From NCBI RefSeq assembly GCF_003202155.1, contig NZ_QFLI01000011.1, forward strand, positions 124,001 through 188,000: DNA of 64,000 nt, given 5' to 3'. Positions 15,854 through 24,535 of the stretch are shown piece by piece. Within the stretch, counting starts at the first letter, position 1. Every line of letters starts with the position of its first letter. Made by a program: the position numbers and the translations under genes. A model generated the notes under the pieces. It made no database searches, had not been told where the DNA came from, and worked only from the letters and a program-made list of their open reading frames with translations. Source of the DNA: Marinifilum breve (GTDB lineage: Bacteria > Bacteroidota > Bacteroidia > Bacteroidales > Marinifilaceae).

Positions 15854-16164
15854 TGGCAAAGAAAAACTCAACACCAGAAGCCAAAAAAACAGAATGGACC
15901 ATAGATTTTGACAATATCAAATTCACCACTTTACAAGGTAAAGAAATTAAAGGCGATGGTAAATTTCACGAAAGATTAGGTGATATCCTTTACACCAATT
16001 TAATTGGAGTACGTGGCAGTCGTTTAGCATCAAGAATTTTCGATGGTGGCAAAGTAACATTTGATCCAAAAGAAAGAATCGTTTTAATCACCTACCTAAA
16101 TCAAGACAATTGCCCACTTACAAGCTGCTTTGTTGATGGCTTGTTAAAGGAGTTGGAAGATTAA
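15853..16164 (+). CDS. Small phage protein, unknown
   Basis: 103 residues, beginning with a basic, disordered tail (MAKKNSTPEAKKTEW). A compact mixed domain follows, with IDFDNIKFTTLQGKEI and a Lys/Glu-rich end. It is coupled to the previous gene by TAATG. The two form a separate late block between two TTGTCCTTT motifs. No domain is recognised. Confidence 0.6.
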   Translation: MAKKNSTPEAKKTEWTIDFDNIKFTTLQGKEIKGDGKFHERLGDILYTNLIGVRGSRLASRIFDGGKVTFDPKERIVLITYLNQDNCPLTSCFVDGLLKELED

Positions 16165-16169
16165 TATAG

Positions 16170-16178
16170 TTGTCCTTT
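16170..16178 (+). promoter_or_regulatory. Late-gene motif TTGTCCTTT, copy 3
   Basis: It lies 5 bases after the previous stop and 61 bases before the start of the protease/scaffold gene. Confidence 0.6.
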
Positions 16179-16230
16179 TTAGTAGAACAAATCCTTGATA
16201 ACATTGCTTTGAACGATTGAAGAAAAGTAT

Positions 16231-17508
16231 ATGTTACCAAGGATTTTAGTTGAAGCACGTAACTCTGTATTCCTGATTGAGCACGAAAGTGTTCAAGCTT
16301 ACCTGCCAATAGTAGCTGCAGCCTTTAAAGGTGAAGCGGTTGCGTATGATCAGGATTCGGAGAAACAAGATGCTAAATTTAATATCACTTGTTTTGCTGC
16401 TGCAGGATATGTGAAGAAAGTTCCTACCTGGGAAATTCGCTGGAACGAATTCCAAGATGTTCCGGAGAATACCACCATTGTAATTCCTATTAAAGATGTT
16501 ATCAGTAAGTATAATTACTGTGGATCTCCAGGAACTACAACCCTATCAGAATTTGTAAAGTCAGCTGAAGCCAATAAGAACATCGTAAGAATGGTGTTCG
16601 ATATCGATTCTCCAGGAGGAGAAGCTGATGGTACTCTTCTTTTTGCTGAGTTGATTAAATCAATCAAAACTGAAACGGTTGCCTTTTGTAGTGGTAGAGC
16701 TTGCAGTGCTGCTTATTGGATTGCTGCAGCTTGCGACAAAATTTTGTTTGCTGATGAAATGACCCGATTGGGATCCATTGGTACTTACCGTACTTTTTTC
16801 GATGATGCTGGATGGTATGAACAGAACGGTGTAAAGACTGAAGACATTTATGCCACTCATTCTACTTTGAAAAATCATGACTGGAGAGAAGCGAAGAAAG
16901 GAAACTTTAATCCGATGAAAGCTGAAGTTGATAAGGTGAATGTGTTGTTCATGACTACAATGGAAGATTATCGTGAGATTGAAGATGAAGATGCTTTGAA
17001 GGGTAAGGTTTACTTCGGATCGGAATCTATTGCTGCAGGTTTAGCCGATGCCAAAGGAACTTTACAGGATGCAATTGCTATGACCGTTACTGAAGTGGAA
17101 GATGCAAATGTTTTGGAGGATGAAGTTTTAGAATCAAAAAATGAGAATATGAAACAGTTTGAAAATGTGAACAAAACTCTAGGTGTTGACAAGCTAGAGA
17201 GTGCCGATGATAAAGGGGTTTACTTGAACGAAGATCAGTTGCAAGCCCTTGATTTATGTATCGGGACCGGTAACCAGGCTTCGGTTGAATTGGCTACCGA
17301 AAAAACTGCCAGAGAAAATGCTGAAGGTGAATTGGCCACTGCTAATACAACCATTCAGGAAAAGGAAGGTGAAATCACCACTTTGACTGAAAAGTTGGCA
17401 GAAAAGCCAGGGACTGAAGATCCTAAAGTAGAAGGCAAAAAGGATGATATTGAAACTGAAGAAGAGTTTGTATCTGATCCTGTAACTGAGTATGCAAAAT
17501 CAATTTGA
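16231..17508 (+). CDS. S49-type prohead protease fused to a scaffold-like domain
   Basis: 425 residues. Residues about 85-290 are an SppA/ClpP-like S49 peptidase: FDIDSPGG at 123-130, GRACSAAYWIAAACD with the probable nucleophile Ser159, and LGSIGTYRTFF at 180-190. From about residue 300 the sequence becomes acidic and coiled-coil (ATEKTARENAEGELATANTT), as in phage proteins whose protease carries the scaffold at its C-terminus. An in-frame ATG at 17151 (MKQFENVNKT) could give scaffold alone. It is followed by the capsid gene with a real Shine-Dalgarno site. It would process the prohead during maturation. Confidence 0.85.
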   Translation: MLPRILVEARNSVFLIEHESVQAYLPIVAAAFKGEAVAYDQDSEKQDAKFNITCFAAAGYVKKVPTWEIRWNEFQDVPENTTIVIPIKDVISKYNYCGSPGTTTLSEFVKSAEANKNIVRMVFDIDSPGGEADGTLLFAELIKSIKTETVAFCSGRACSAAYWIAAACDKILFADEMTRLGSIGTYRTFFDDAGWYEQNGVKTEDIYATHSTLKNHDWREAKKGNFNPMKAEVDKVNVLFMTTMEDYREIEDEDALKGKVYFGSESIAAGLADAKGTLQDAIAMTVTEVEDANVLEDEVLESKNENMKQFENVNKTLGVDKLESADDKGVYLNEDQLQALDLCIGTGNQASVELATEKTARENAEGELATANTTIQEKEGEITTLTEKLAEKPGTEDPKVEGKKDDIETEEEFVSDPVTEYAKSI

Positions 17509-17510
17509 TA

Positions 17511-17515
17511 GGAGG
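17511..17515 (+). promoter_or_regulatory. Strong Shine-Dalgarno site before the capsid gene
   Basis: AGGAGG ends 5 bases before ATG 17521. Such sites are rare in Bacteroidota genes, so its presence before the most abundant virion protein is notable. Confidence 0.6.
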
Positions 17516-17520
17516 ATAAT

Positions 17521-18495
17521 ATGGATTTAACGCAACCTATTGACATTCAAAAAGTACAAGGAGCTGCCAAAAAGTGGGATGGCCAGCTGAGAGTTATTAG
17601 TCAATTACAAGCTGCTGAAGTACTACAGCACTTTACTCCGGTACCAGGTATCACGGATGAAAAAACATTGACTAATGTGATTAGAACTGGTAAAGGTTCT
17701 AAGAAATACGATGGTGAATTTACTGGATCAGGTAAGATTGGTGAGATTGAGCCTAACAAGATCAAGGTTCGCCCAATTGTTTACGAAATGAGCGATGAGC
17801 CGGAGCGTTATCGCGAATCGTATATTACTGAAGTTGCCGGTGGTTTAGAACCAGGAAAGCATCCATTTGAAAAGTGGTTGTTGCAATTTGGATTAGATGG
17901 TGCTTCGGAAGAATTGCACGATGCTCTTTGGTCTGCAAAGTATGATCCTGATCCTGCTAAAAAAGAGTTGGAAGATTCTTTTGATGGTATCAAAACAGTT
18001 TTGGAAACAGGTAAAACTGATGGTAAGATTAGTGTGGCAAAAGGAAATCTTAAAACTTACACTTCTGCTTACGACTCTGGTAATATTCGTGATCGATTAT
18101 TAGCGGATTTCAGAGCCTTACCTGAAAAGCAAAAAAAGAAAGGTGTTGATTGTATCTTAAGTGTAACAATGGGTGAAATGTACGATGATTGGTACGAAAC
18201 ACAGCACGATCGTCCACCTGGAGTAGATCAGCACGGTCAAGTTTTTCTTGAAGGATCGAATAAAAAATGTCGATTGATACGAATGACTTGTATTCCTTCA
18301 GATGATCAAACTACAATCTTCACTGATAAGAAGAATCGTTTCTGGGGATTCGACAAATTGAAAGACATGAAGAAATTGATTCCATTCTTCAGTAATATTT
18401 ACAAGTTTACTGCAGCAATGAAATATGTATTCGGCATTCAATTCGGAACCTTCAGTAAACTAAGATTCAGAATGAGTGAGGTAGTTATATCTTAA
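17521..18495 (+). CDS. Major capsid protein (predicted)
   Basis: 324 residues, directly after the protease/scaffold gene and with the best ribosome site in the block, both as expected for the most abundant head protein. The N-terminal part has a helical segment followed by FTGSGKIGEIEPNKIKVRPI, resembling the extended N-arm and E-loop strands of HK97-fold capsids. The C-terminal region (CRLIRMTCIPSDDQTTIFTD) fits a P-domain strand pair. No diagnostic motif exists for this fold, so the call rests on position, size and pattern. A decoration or vertex protein is less likely. Confidence 0.7.
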   Translation: MDLTQPIDIQKVQGAAKKWDGQLRVISQLQAAEVLQHFTPVPGITDEKTLTNVIRTGKGSKKYDGEFTGSGKIGEIEPNKIKVRPIVYEMSDEPERYRESYITEVAGGLEPGKHPFEKWLLQFGLDGASEELHDALWSAKYDPDPAKKELEDSFDGIKTVLETGKTDGKISVAKGNLKTYTSAYDSGNIRDRLLADFRALPEKQKKKGVDCILSVTMGEMYDDWYETQHDRPPGVDQHGQVFLEGSNKKCRLIRMTCIPSDDQTTIFTDKKNRFWGFDKLKDMKKLIPFFSNIYKFTAAMKYVFGIQFGTFSKLRFRMSEVVIS

Positions 18496-18534
18496 AATAA
18501 TTTTGGGTTGATATAGAGGGTGTGGTTTTTCTAA

Positions 18535-18569
18535 AGTTCTTTTCCCTAAAAAAAGAACTCATTGTTTTT
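18535..18569 (+). terminator. Terminator after the capsid gene
   Basis: AGTTCTTTT (18535-18543) and AAAAGAACT (18551-18559) pair across a 7-base loop, with a T-rich stretch shortly after. It may lower transcription beyond the capsid gene without stopping it, because no late motif follows in this gap. Confidence 0.6.
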
Positions 18570-18591
18570 CTAATAGTTAATTAAAGGCTTT

Positions 18592-19131
18592 ATGGATTTT
18601 ACTGATATAAAAAGGGATGACAGCGATAACCAGGGTGGAACTTTACCGAGGTTTTACTATGGGTTTTGCGATGAAGTGAAGACTTGGCCAACTTTGCCTT
18701 CTCCTGAAGCAGCTGCTGATTTGGAAGCACTAGGAAAGGTAACCGGAACTATTGAGATGGAAACTGGGAAACGTATGTACGAAGTGGAAATTGCATTGAA
18801 CTCTGGAGAAGCCAAGGATGAAGAAATTGGTGAAGTTGGAGGTATGAGTTACAAACATATTTTCGATTTGTTTATTACCAAGATGAACGCTCAATTGCGT
18901 GGTTTTGCAAGAGCTTCATTAAATAGAAAAGTTTTCCTTGTTGTTCCTGATGCGAATGGCAATAATGTAATGATTGGTAATGAAAATTTTCCTGCAATGC
19001 GTCAAGCTGGAGGCGGATCGGGAACTGGCAACAACGAAGGTCGTAATGGTGCCGGATTATCATTCTATTCTTATGGTCCTGGTCCTGCTCCTATTATTGA
19101 AGGAGTAATACCGTTGACTCCTGCAGCGTAA
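18592..19131 (+). CDS. Phage structural protein, unknown (tail- or head-associated)
   Basis: 179 residues. The middle contains a helix (YKHIFDLFITKMNAQLRGFA) followed by a strand pair (RKVFLVVPDANGN). The C-terminal 50 residues are rich in Gly, Asn and Pro (AGGGSGTGNNEGRNGAG), typical of a flexible virion surface. It follows the capsid gene after a terminator and overlaps the next gene by one base. A decoration, head-completion or tail-tube protein are all possible. Confidence 0.6.
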   Translation: MDFTDIKRDDSDNQGGTLPRFYYGFCDEVKTWPTLPSPEAAADLEALGKVTGTIEMETGKRMYEVEIALNSGEAKDEEIGEVGGMSYKHIFDLFITKMNAQLRGFARASLNRKVFLVVPDANGNNVMIGNENFPAMRQAGGGSGTGNNEGRNGAGLSFYSYGPGPAPIIEGVIPLTPAA

Positions 19132-19346
19132 TGGCAAGGAAATCGAATTGGACCAAGTATTTTTCTGTTAAGGGAATTAAACCAGGAATAATCCAGCATA
19201 CCAAACTTGGTAGAATAGATCTTTCTGATGAAAGTATTCCGGTAGAACAGATTAAAGCATTGTACGATGCCAAATGTGTTTACATTGTTCCTACAGAAGA
19301 AGGGAAAAAGAAGTACAAATTAGAAGTTGAAGTTTCCATGGAATAA
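19131..19346 (+). CDS. Small phage structural-block protein, unknown
   Basis: 71 residues, basic, beta-rich (IIQHTKLGRIDLSDESI, KCVYIVPTEEGKKKY). It is coupled to the preceding gene through TAATG and followed by a strong terminator. Many head modules carry a small protein at this place; no family is recognised. Confidence 0.6.
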   Translation: MARKSNWTKYFSVKGIKPGIIQHTKLGRIDLSDESIPVEQIKALYDAKCVYIVPTEEGKKKYKLEVEVSME

Positions 19347-19373
19347 TCATGGTTATAAGGTTTATAAGTGAAT

Positions 19374-19403
19374 AAAAGGGATCCTAAATGGATCCCTTTT
19401 TTT
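19374..19403 (+). terminator. Strong rho-independent terminator ending the capsid block
   Basis: AAAAGGGATCC and GGATCCCTTTT are perfect 11-base arms around TAAAT, followed by a T run that merges with the next late motif. Confidence 0.88.
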
Positions 19404-19410
19404 GTCCTTT
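19402..19410 (+). promoter_or_regulatory. Late-gene motif TTGTCCTTT, copy 4
   Basis: It begins inside the T run of the terminator and lies 68 bases before the start at 19470. TAGATTTG, a perfect -7 element, follows the TTG after 27 bases, longer than the usual spacing. Confidence 0.6.
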
Positions 19411-19469
19411 TTCATTTTGTTGCCTGCAAATAGATTTGAAGTAAACAGTATTCACCAAAGAGTTTTGTT

Positions 19470-20327
19470 ATGAAATCAGAAATACAAGAATGGTTGGATG
19501 GTGACCGAAATTTTGAAGAAGGTGTAAAGTTATACCAGGAATATGGAGGTAGCCCATTGCTAAAAAGAAGATTGCTAATTAGGCGCGGACCTGCATGGCA
19601 AAAGAGATTGGAATATGAGCTGGAGAAAATTGTGAAACTAACGGCTCCAAATTTTGTTCCCAAGAAAGATATTCGCCTGGAGCCATTCGATGAAGCATTA
19701 TTGAAAGCAACTAATCCGGAAGAATTTCGAAAGGTGTATTTAAATGGGCAACGTCATCCGGAAGATAAGGGTAAATATCAGATCCATTTTAAAGATCTTC
19801 CTGATATGCTTCAGAAGTTGGTTATCTACAAAGGTCAATTGTTCAACAAAAGAGCAAAGCTTCATTCTGAAATGGTTCGAATGCCGGATGAGAATATCCA
19901 GGAATTAGTTACTCGCCGTGGTGAGATTCGTGAGCTGGTTGTGGAACACTCGAGAACAATTGAGACTATCTACAAGGCTATTCGTCATTACGAAACTACC
20001 AAAGAATTACCTGCAGCTGATATTATTCCTATTGAAAAACCAGAAAATGAGAATTCTGAAAACAAGGATAAAAATCCAGAAAAACAGGATACCACTCCAG
20101 AAAAGCAGAATGAGATCAGTGATGTGGACTTAGTGAAGCAATACAAGAACCTGCAAAGCTCGAGAAGAAAGGACTATATAAAAGTGTATGGTGATCCAAA
20201 GAAAAAGAAGGATCCACTTCCTGAAGGTCCAAAAAAGGAATCTGCTAAGCAACGCCTGGAGGAAAAGGATGCTAAGCTAGCAGAAATGAAAGATGAATTG
20301 ATTAAAAAAGGATTGATGAAGGGGTAA
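19470..20327 (+). CDS. Phage protein upstream of the terminase, unknown
   Basis: 285 residues. The N-terminal 170 residues are helical (EWLDGDRNFEEGVKLYQEYG, LQKLVIYKGQLFNKRAKLH), then an acidic, Asn/Glu/Lys-rich disordered linker, then a basic helical end (AKQRLEEKDAKLAEMKDELI). It heads the block small terminase-large terminase after a late motif. A packaging or head-assembly role is plausible from position. I do not recognise the family. Confidence 0.6.
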   Translation: MKSEIQEWLDGDRNFEEGVKLYQEYGGSPLLKRRLLIRRGPAWQKRLEYELEKIVKLTAPNFVPKKDIRLEPFDEALLKATNPEEFRKVYLNGQRHPEDKGKYQIHFKDLPDMLQKLVIYKGQLFNKRAKLHSEMVRMPDENIQELVTRRGEIRELVVEHSRTIETIYKAIRHYETTKELPAADIIPIEKPENENSENKDKNPEKQDTTPEKQNEISDVDLVKQYKNLQSSRRKDYIKVYGDPKKKKDPLPEGPKKESAKQRLEEKDAKLAEMKDELIKKGLMKG

Positions 20328-20365
20328 GCCCTTCTCTCCTTTCCTATAACTGTAACAGTTAGCTG

Positions 20366-20986
20366 ATGAAATTACCAGCCAAAGCCAAAGAAAGCCATAT
20401 TCAGAAAGTTATCCAGGAAGGAACCAGTTTCGATAAGATTCAGGCTTCCTTCCTGTACGATGATGATCGTTTGGTGCTTTCACATAAAGACCAGGAATTA
20501 AAAGAAAGGTGGGAAGCTGCTTTTAGTTTGCTGTGTAATTATCACAGTAATGAGCAATCTCTTCCTATTCTTATGCAGCGTTTTGGCATTTCCAGAGCTG
20601 CTGCTTACCGCGATATTGCCAATGCCAAGCAATTGTTTGGTGATATCACTCAATCAAACAAAGAAGCTGATAGATACATATTGAATGAGCTGGCCATGAA
20701 AACATTTAGAATGGCTGTTGATAATCATGATGTGGAAGGAATGAACCGTGCCATCAGCAATATGATCAAGCTGAAAAGATTGGATCAGAACGATCCTGCC
20801 AATGCAATTGATCCATCAATGTTTGAAAAGGATGAATATATGATTGTTGTGAACTCAGGCGGTAGGCCGGTGAAGTTGGATCTGATGAAAATGAAGGATA
20901 CTCCGGAAGCTTCCAGAAAACAAGTTTTAGAGGCTGCGTTTGGACCGGCTACAGATGTTGAATGTGAAGAAATCATGAATTCATAA
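20366..20986 (+). CDS. terS: Terminase small subunit (predicted)
   Basis: 206 residues. The region around residues 55-85 holds a helix-turn-helix (LPILMQRFGISRAAAYRDIA), the usual DNA-recognition element of small terminases, flanked by helices suited to ring assembly. Its stop overlaps the large terminase start in a TAATG junction. It should recognise the packaging site and load the large subunit. The domain order and partner gene make this a good call, although the family is very diverse in sequence. Confidence 0.75.
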   Translation: MKLPAKAKESHIQKVIQEGTSFDKIQASFLYDDDRLVLSHKDQELKERWEAAFSLLCNYHSNEQSLPILMQRFGISRAAAYRDIANAKQLFGDITQSNKEADRYILNELAMKTFRMAVDNHDVEGMNRAISNMIKLKRLDQNDPANAIDPSMFEKDEYMIVVNSGGRPVKLDLMKMKDTPEASRKQVLEAAFGPATDVECEEIMNS

Positions 20987-22638
20987 TGGCAATAAAACAA
21001 CTTACTTTTAATCCTTCTCAGCTTTGCTCCATTACCTCACCTGCTCCTTGTAAGATTGGAGTAAAAGGCCGTGCAACTGGTAAGTCTTCCGAAATGGCAT
21101 GGGATTTTAATGTATTCAATCACCACATGCCTAGAGGGGTTATATCTGTAACAGGTAGTAGTTTTGCTCAGCTACTTACCAGAACATTAACTCCAACATT
21201 TGGTTTCTTGGAAAGGTTGGGATATGTACGCGATGTTCACTATGTGATAAATCAAAAGCCTCCAAAGAACTGGCCAAAGCCTTATAATGCTCCATTGAGC
21301 TATGATAATTTTATTTCTTTCAATACTGGCCTTGGTGCTATGCTAATTTCTCAAGATCGGGCCGGAAGTGGTAGAGGTCCTTCCATCGATTTTGAGATTA
21401 TGGATGAAGGATTGACCATTAATAAAGAACGGTATGATCAGGAAGTATCAGCTGCTAACCGTGGGAACCTGGAATACTTCAAACATCTTCCCTGGCATCA
21501 TGGTTTTCACTATGTAAGTTCGATGCCATTTAGTAATACTGGTAAGTGGTTGCTGGAGTTTGGGGAGTACTATGAAACTGAAGCTGGTATTCGTTTGTTC
21601 GATGAATGGAATCAGATTGTAAGGATGCAAATTGATTTGTTGGATATCGAGGATCCACACGATTTTAAATTACAGTGGAACGAGATCCAACGAAGAAGAA
21701 GAAAGATTATACCATTCACCAGTAAGGATGGATTTTATTTTGAGCTGGGGAATTGCTTTGATAACATCCACAACATTGGCCTATCGTATATTAAGCGTGA
21801 ACGTAAGAAAATGACCCACCTGAACTTCCTGATTGAGATCATGAATATGGTGATGGATCGCGTTGAAGATTGTTATTATAACATCAATGAGGAAAAGCAA
21901 ATCTACTATGATTGTTACGATTACTCTTATATAGATTCCCTGGATTACGATTGGAAGAAACTCGGAAGTCCAGACAGTAGGTTCGATGGTGACTGTGTTG
22001 CCAATGAGCCTATTAAGTTAGTGGTAGATTGGGGGTCTAATATTTCGGTAATGTTGGCATGTCAAGAGAATCATAGAGTGGTTAAAGAAGGACGTGGCAG
22101 CTTCAACTTCCTAAAGGAATTCTTTGTTAAGCCTGATGTTGGCCATGTAATGATTGATGATATCATTGATGATTTTTGCGATTACTACCAATATCACCAG
22201 GATAAGACAGTAGTTTACTATCGCGATAAATATGGTGATGAAGGTCAGGCGAATAATTCTTTCACTTATAACGATCAAGCAATAGACAGACTGCAGAAGA
22301 AAGGTTGGTTTGTTGATATAAAGGAATATGCAGGAAAAGAACCTCCACATCATGAGAAGTACTTGTTATGGGGAAATATCCTAAAGGAGAAGGATCCATC
22401 TCATCCTATTGTTAGGATCAATGGAAACAACTGTAAATTCCTTCTTATTGCAATGAATAACACAAAGGTTGTTGAACGCAATAACAAGTTCAAGAAAGAT
22501 AAAAGCTCAGAGCATAAGAACTCTGGAGTACCACCCGAGGAGGCAACTCACTCAACCGATGCTGCGGATAAGGTCATATGGATAGACTACCATGATGTAC
22601 ACCGACCGTCGGCAGGCTTCATCCCTATACGATTCTAG
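20986..22638 (+). CDS. terL: Terminase large subunit
   Basis: 550 residues. Walker A is GRATGKS at 28-34; Walker B with the catalytic acid is IDFEIMDE at 134-141 (D140, E141). The RNase H-like nuclease begins near residue 345 with LVVDWGSNISV, and a late acidic element TDAADK closes the domain. This is the ATP-driven packaging motor and headful or cos nuclease. It is coupled to terS by TAATG. Length is normal for the family and all expected motifs are present. A terminator and a palindrome cluster follow, where a packaging site might lie. Confidence 0.9.
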   Translation: MAIKQLTFNPSQLCSITSPAPCKIGVKGRATGKSSEMAWDFNVFNHHMPRGVISVTGSSFAQLLTRTLTPTFGFLERLGYVRDVHYVINQKPPKNWPKPYNAPLSYDNFISFNTGLGAMLISQDRAGSGRGPSIDFEIMDEGLTINKERYDQEVSAANRGNLEYFKHLPWHHGFHYVSSMPFSNTGKWLLEFGEYYETEAGIRLFDEWNQIVRMQIDLLDIEDPHDFKLQWNEIQRRRRKIIPFTSKDGFYFELGNCFDNIHNIGLSYIKRERKKMTHLNFLIEIMNMVMDRVEDCYYNINEEKQIYYDCYDYSYIDSLDYDWKKLGSPDSRFDGDCVANEPIKLVVDWGSNISVMLACQENHRVVKEGRGSFNFLKEFFVKPDVGHVMIDDIIDDFCDYYQYHQDKTVVYYRDKYGDEGQANNSFTYNDQAIDRLQKKGWFVDIKEYAGKEPPHHEKYLLWGNILKEKDPSHPIVRINGNNCKFLLIAMNNTKVVERNNKFKKDKSSEHKNSGVPPEEATHSTDAADKVIWIDYHDVHRPSAGFIPIRF

Positions 22639-22664
22639 GCAACTGATTTCAGTTGCCTTTTTTG
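22637..22664 (+). terminator. Terminator overlapping the terL stop codon
   Basis: AGGCAACTGA and TCAGTTGCCT are perfect 10-base arms followed by a T run. The first arm includes the last bases of the TAG stop. Confidence 0.85.
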
Positions 22665-22671
22665 TTGTTCA

Positions 22672-22733
22672 GTTGCCTGACTGTCAGGCAACACATGCTC
22701 ATATATCATAAGGTTGCCTCCGGGCAGTTGCCC
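22672..22733. repeat. GTTGCC palindrome cluster after terL
   Basis: GTTGCCTGAC and GTCAGGCAAC form a near-perfect 21-base palindrome (22672-22692). GTTGCC recurs near 22713 and again within GGGCA-GT-TGCCC (22722-22733). Together with the terminator arms this gives at least six GTTGCC/GGCAAC words in about 100 bases. Confidence 0.6.
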
Positions 22734-22863
22734 AGATAGGTAGGCCGGAGCCGTGCCCCCTGCTCAGAGTTTGATATCAGAAAAGGGGTGATTTTCAAGT
22801 AAGTGATTGATACTTAAGTAATTGATTTTGAGATTTTGAGACAGCCGTTTTTAGGAGGGTTTG

Positions 22864-22872
22864 TTGTCCTTT
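22864..22872 (+). promoter_or_regulatory. Late-gene motif TTGTCCTTT, copy 5
   Basis: It lies 41 bases before the start at 22905, in the gap after terL. TATACC follows the TTG after 21 bases. Confidence 0.6.
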
Positions 22873-22904
22873 TTTAGACATGAGGATTATACCAAATTGG
22901 AGGT

Positions 22905-23180
22905 ATGAAAACAATCAGTTTGGCGGAAGTAGTTCGTGAGTTGAATGAGACAGTAACTCCGGAAGGTACACAGAAAACCTTCGCGATAAAGTTTGTGAAA
23001 AAAGGTGGTGAAGTTGTGTATTTGAACAGGGCTGTAAAAACTGGGCTTAAGATGGATATGACCAAACATGCGATGCGTGGTGTTAGGCCAGTAGATGAGT
23101 TTGGGCAAAATCTAGGACATGTTTATCCGGTGCTGATCTGGAGTATTTTGGAGTTCAATGGTAAAAGAGTGTATTTATGA
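22905..23180 (+). CDS. Small phage protein upstream of the portal, unknown
   Basis: 91 residues. An N-terminal helix (SLAEVVRELNETVTPEG) is followed by a beta-rich domain (KTFAIKFVKKGGEVVYLNRA). It overlaps the portal start by 4 bases (ATGA) and is therefore coupled to it. GGAGGT lies immediately before the ATG, probably too close to act as a ribosome site. It may be a head-tail joining or portal accessory protein; no family is recognised. Confidence 0.6.
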   Translation: MKTISLAEVVRELNETVTPEGTQKTFAIKFVKKGGEVVYLNRAVKTGLKMDMTKHAMRGVRPVDEFGQNLGHVYPVLIWSILEFNGKRVYL

Positions 23181-24535
23181 GTGTAAGAGCTGAGTTTGAT
23201 AAAGGTGGTAATCCGATTTTTGCGGTTGGTGGAAACTTTGTTGCTACATCGATGGGGGGTGGTGGAACTGCTTCCGGAAAGAAAAAGAAAGCTGATGTGA
23301 ATATTAAGCTGGATGATGATGGTTTGGCACAGGTTGGAAGTTACAAGGTTTCGCCTTGGGGTGATGATAATGATTTCCCTTCAGTACTGCAGAAGCATTT
23401 AAGGAAGTCGGGAATTTTGCGCTCGAGTATTGATTACAAGGTGAGACTTGGAATGGGACAAGGTTTGTTCGCATGCAAAGTGAAGGGTTACGATAATGAT
23501 GGTGCTGAAATTATTGAGCCAATATTTGACGCAAGTATTGATAAATTTTTGCGATCAAGGATGTTGTATAGATATCGATTGAAAGCTTATATGAATATGT
23601 ATGAGTATGGTATTGCTTTCCCAACTGTTATTCCCAATGCCACTAAGAATTACATTTCAAAATTAGTAGTGAAAGATTCTCCTTTCTGCAGGTTTACTGA
23701 GATGAAGAATGGAGTTTTTGACAAGTGTTTGTTTTCTGGAAAGTGGCCAAATGTTGTTGAAAAATCGGATGTTGATGCAATTGATGTGATTGATATTGAT
23801 GCTACTGATGATGAGATCATGGCTCAAATGAAGTTTTTCGAGAGATCAGTTTTTCCAGTGAATATTCCAACTACAGGAAATTTGTATTACCCACTTCCTG
23901 CTTGGGATGCAGCCAGACAAGCCGGTTGGTTGAAAATTACTGAGAAGATTCCAGAGTACTTGAATGCAATGTTCGATAATCAGATGTCGATTAAATATCA
24001 TGTTCAGATTCCTTATGCCTATTGGGAAAAGATGTTTCCTAAAAGCGAATATAAAGATCCAAAGGAGCGAAAAATCTTGATTGGAAAAGAGCTTGATAAA
24101 ATTGAGGAAGCTTTGACAAGTACCAAAAATGCCAAGAAAGCATTGTTTTCTCACTTTGAGTTGAATGCACAGGGGAAACCTGAAGAGAAGTGGGAAGTGA
24201 AGGTTATGGATGACAAATTCAAGAATGACATGTATTTGCCTCAATCTGCAGCTGGTAATGCTGAAGTTATGACATCGATGAGTATTAATCCATCGATTAA
24301 GGGAATGAGTATGGCTGCAGGTCCATATGCAGGAAGTGCAGGATCCGGATCGGATATCAGGGAAGCTTTTTTGGTTGATTTGGCTTTGAGCTGGGCTGAT
24401 AGACAGGAGGTGATTTCTCCAATAGAAATGGCTTGTAGGATCAATTTCAGAAATGAAGAAATAAGTATTAGAACTCGTCAAACTGTACTAACCACCTTGG
24501 ATACTGGTGCAGGAACTAAAAAAACCGTTAGCTGA
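23177..24535 (+). CDS. Portal protein (predicted)
   Basis: 452 residues. It has a Gly/Lys-rich N-terminus, then a portal-like body: a pattern of helices with SPWGDDNDFPSVLQKHLRKS, DYKVRLGMGQGLFACKVKGY and a stem region around MNMYEYGIAFPTVIPNATKN. It lies directly after the terminase block, with the right length. It would form the dodecameric ring for DNA entry and tail joining. Sequence divergence hides a formal motif, so the call rests on pattern, size and place. It overlaps both neighbours by 1 to 4 bases. Confidence 0.7.
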   Translation: MSVRAEFDKGGNPIFAVGGNFVATSMGGGGTASGKKKKADVNIKLDDDGLAQVGSYKVSPWGDDNDFPSVLQKHLRKSGILRSSIDYKVRLGMGQGLFACKVKGYDNDGAEIIEPIFDASIDKFLRSRMLYRYRLKAYMNMYEYGIAFPTVIPNATKNYISKLVVKDSPFCRFTEMKNGVFDKCLFSGKWPNVVEKSDVDAIDVIDIDATDDEIMAQMKFFERSVFPVNIPTTGNLYYPLPAWDAARQAGWLKITEKIPEYLNAMFDNQMSIKYHVQIPYAYWEKMFPKSEYKDPKERKILIGKELDKIEEALTSTKNAKKALFSHFELNAQGKPEEKWEVKVMDDKFKNDMYLPQSAAGNAEVMTSMSINPSIKGMSMAAGPYAGSAGSGSDIREAFLVDLALSWADRQEVISPIEMACRINFRNEEISIRTRQTVLTTLDTGAGTKKTVS

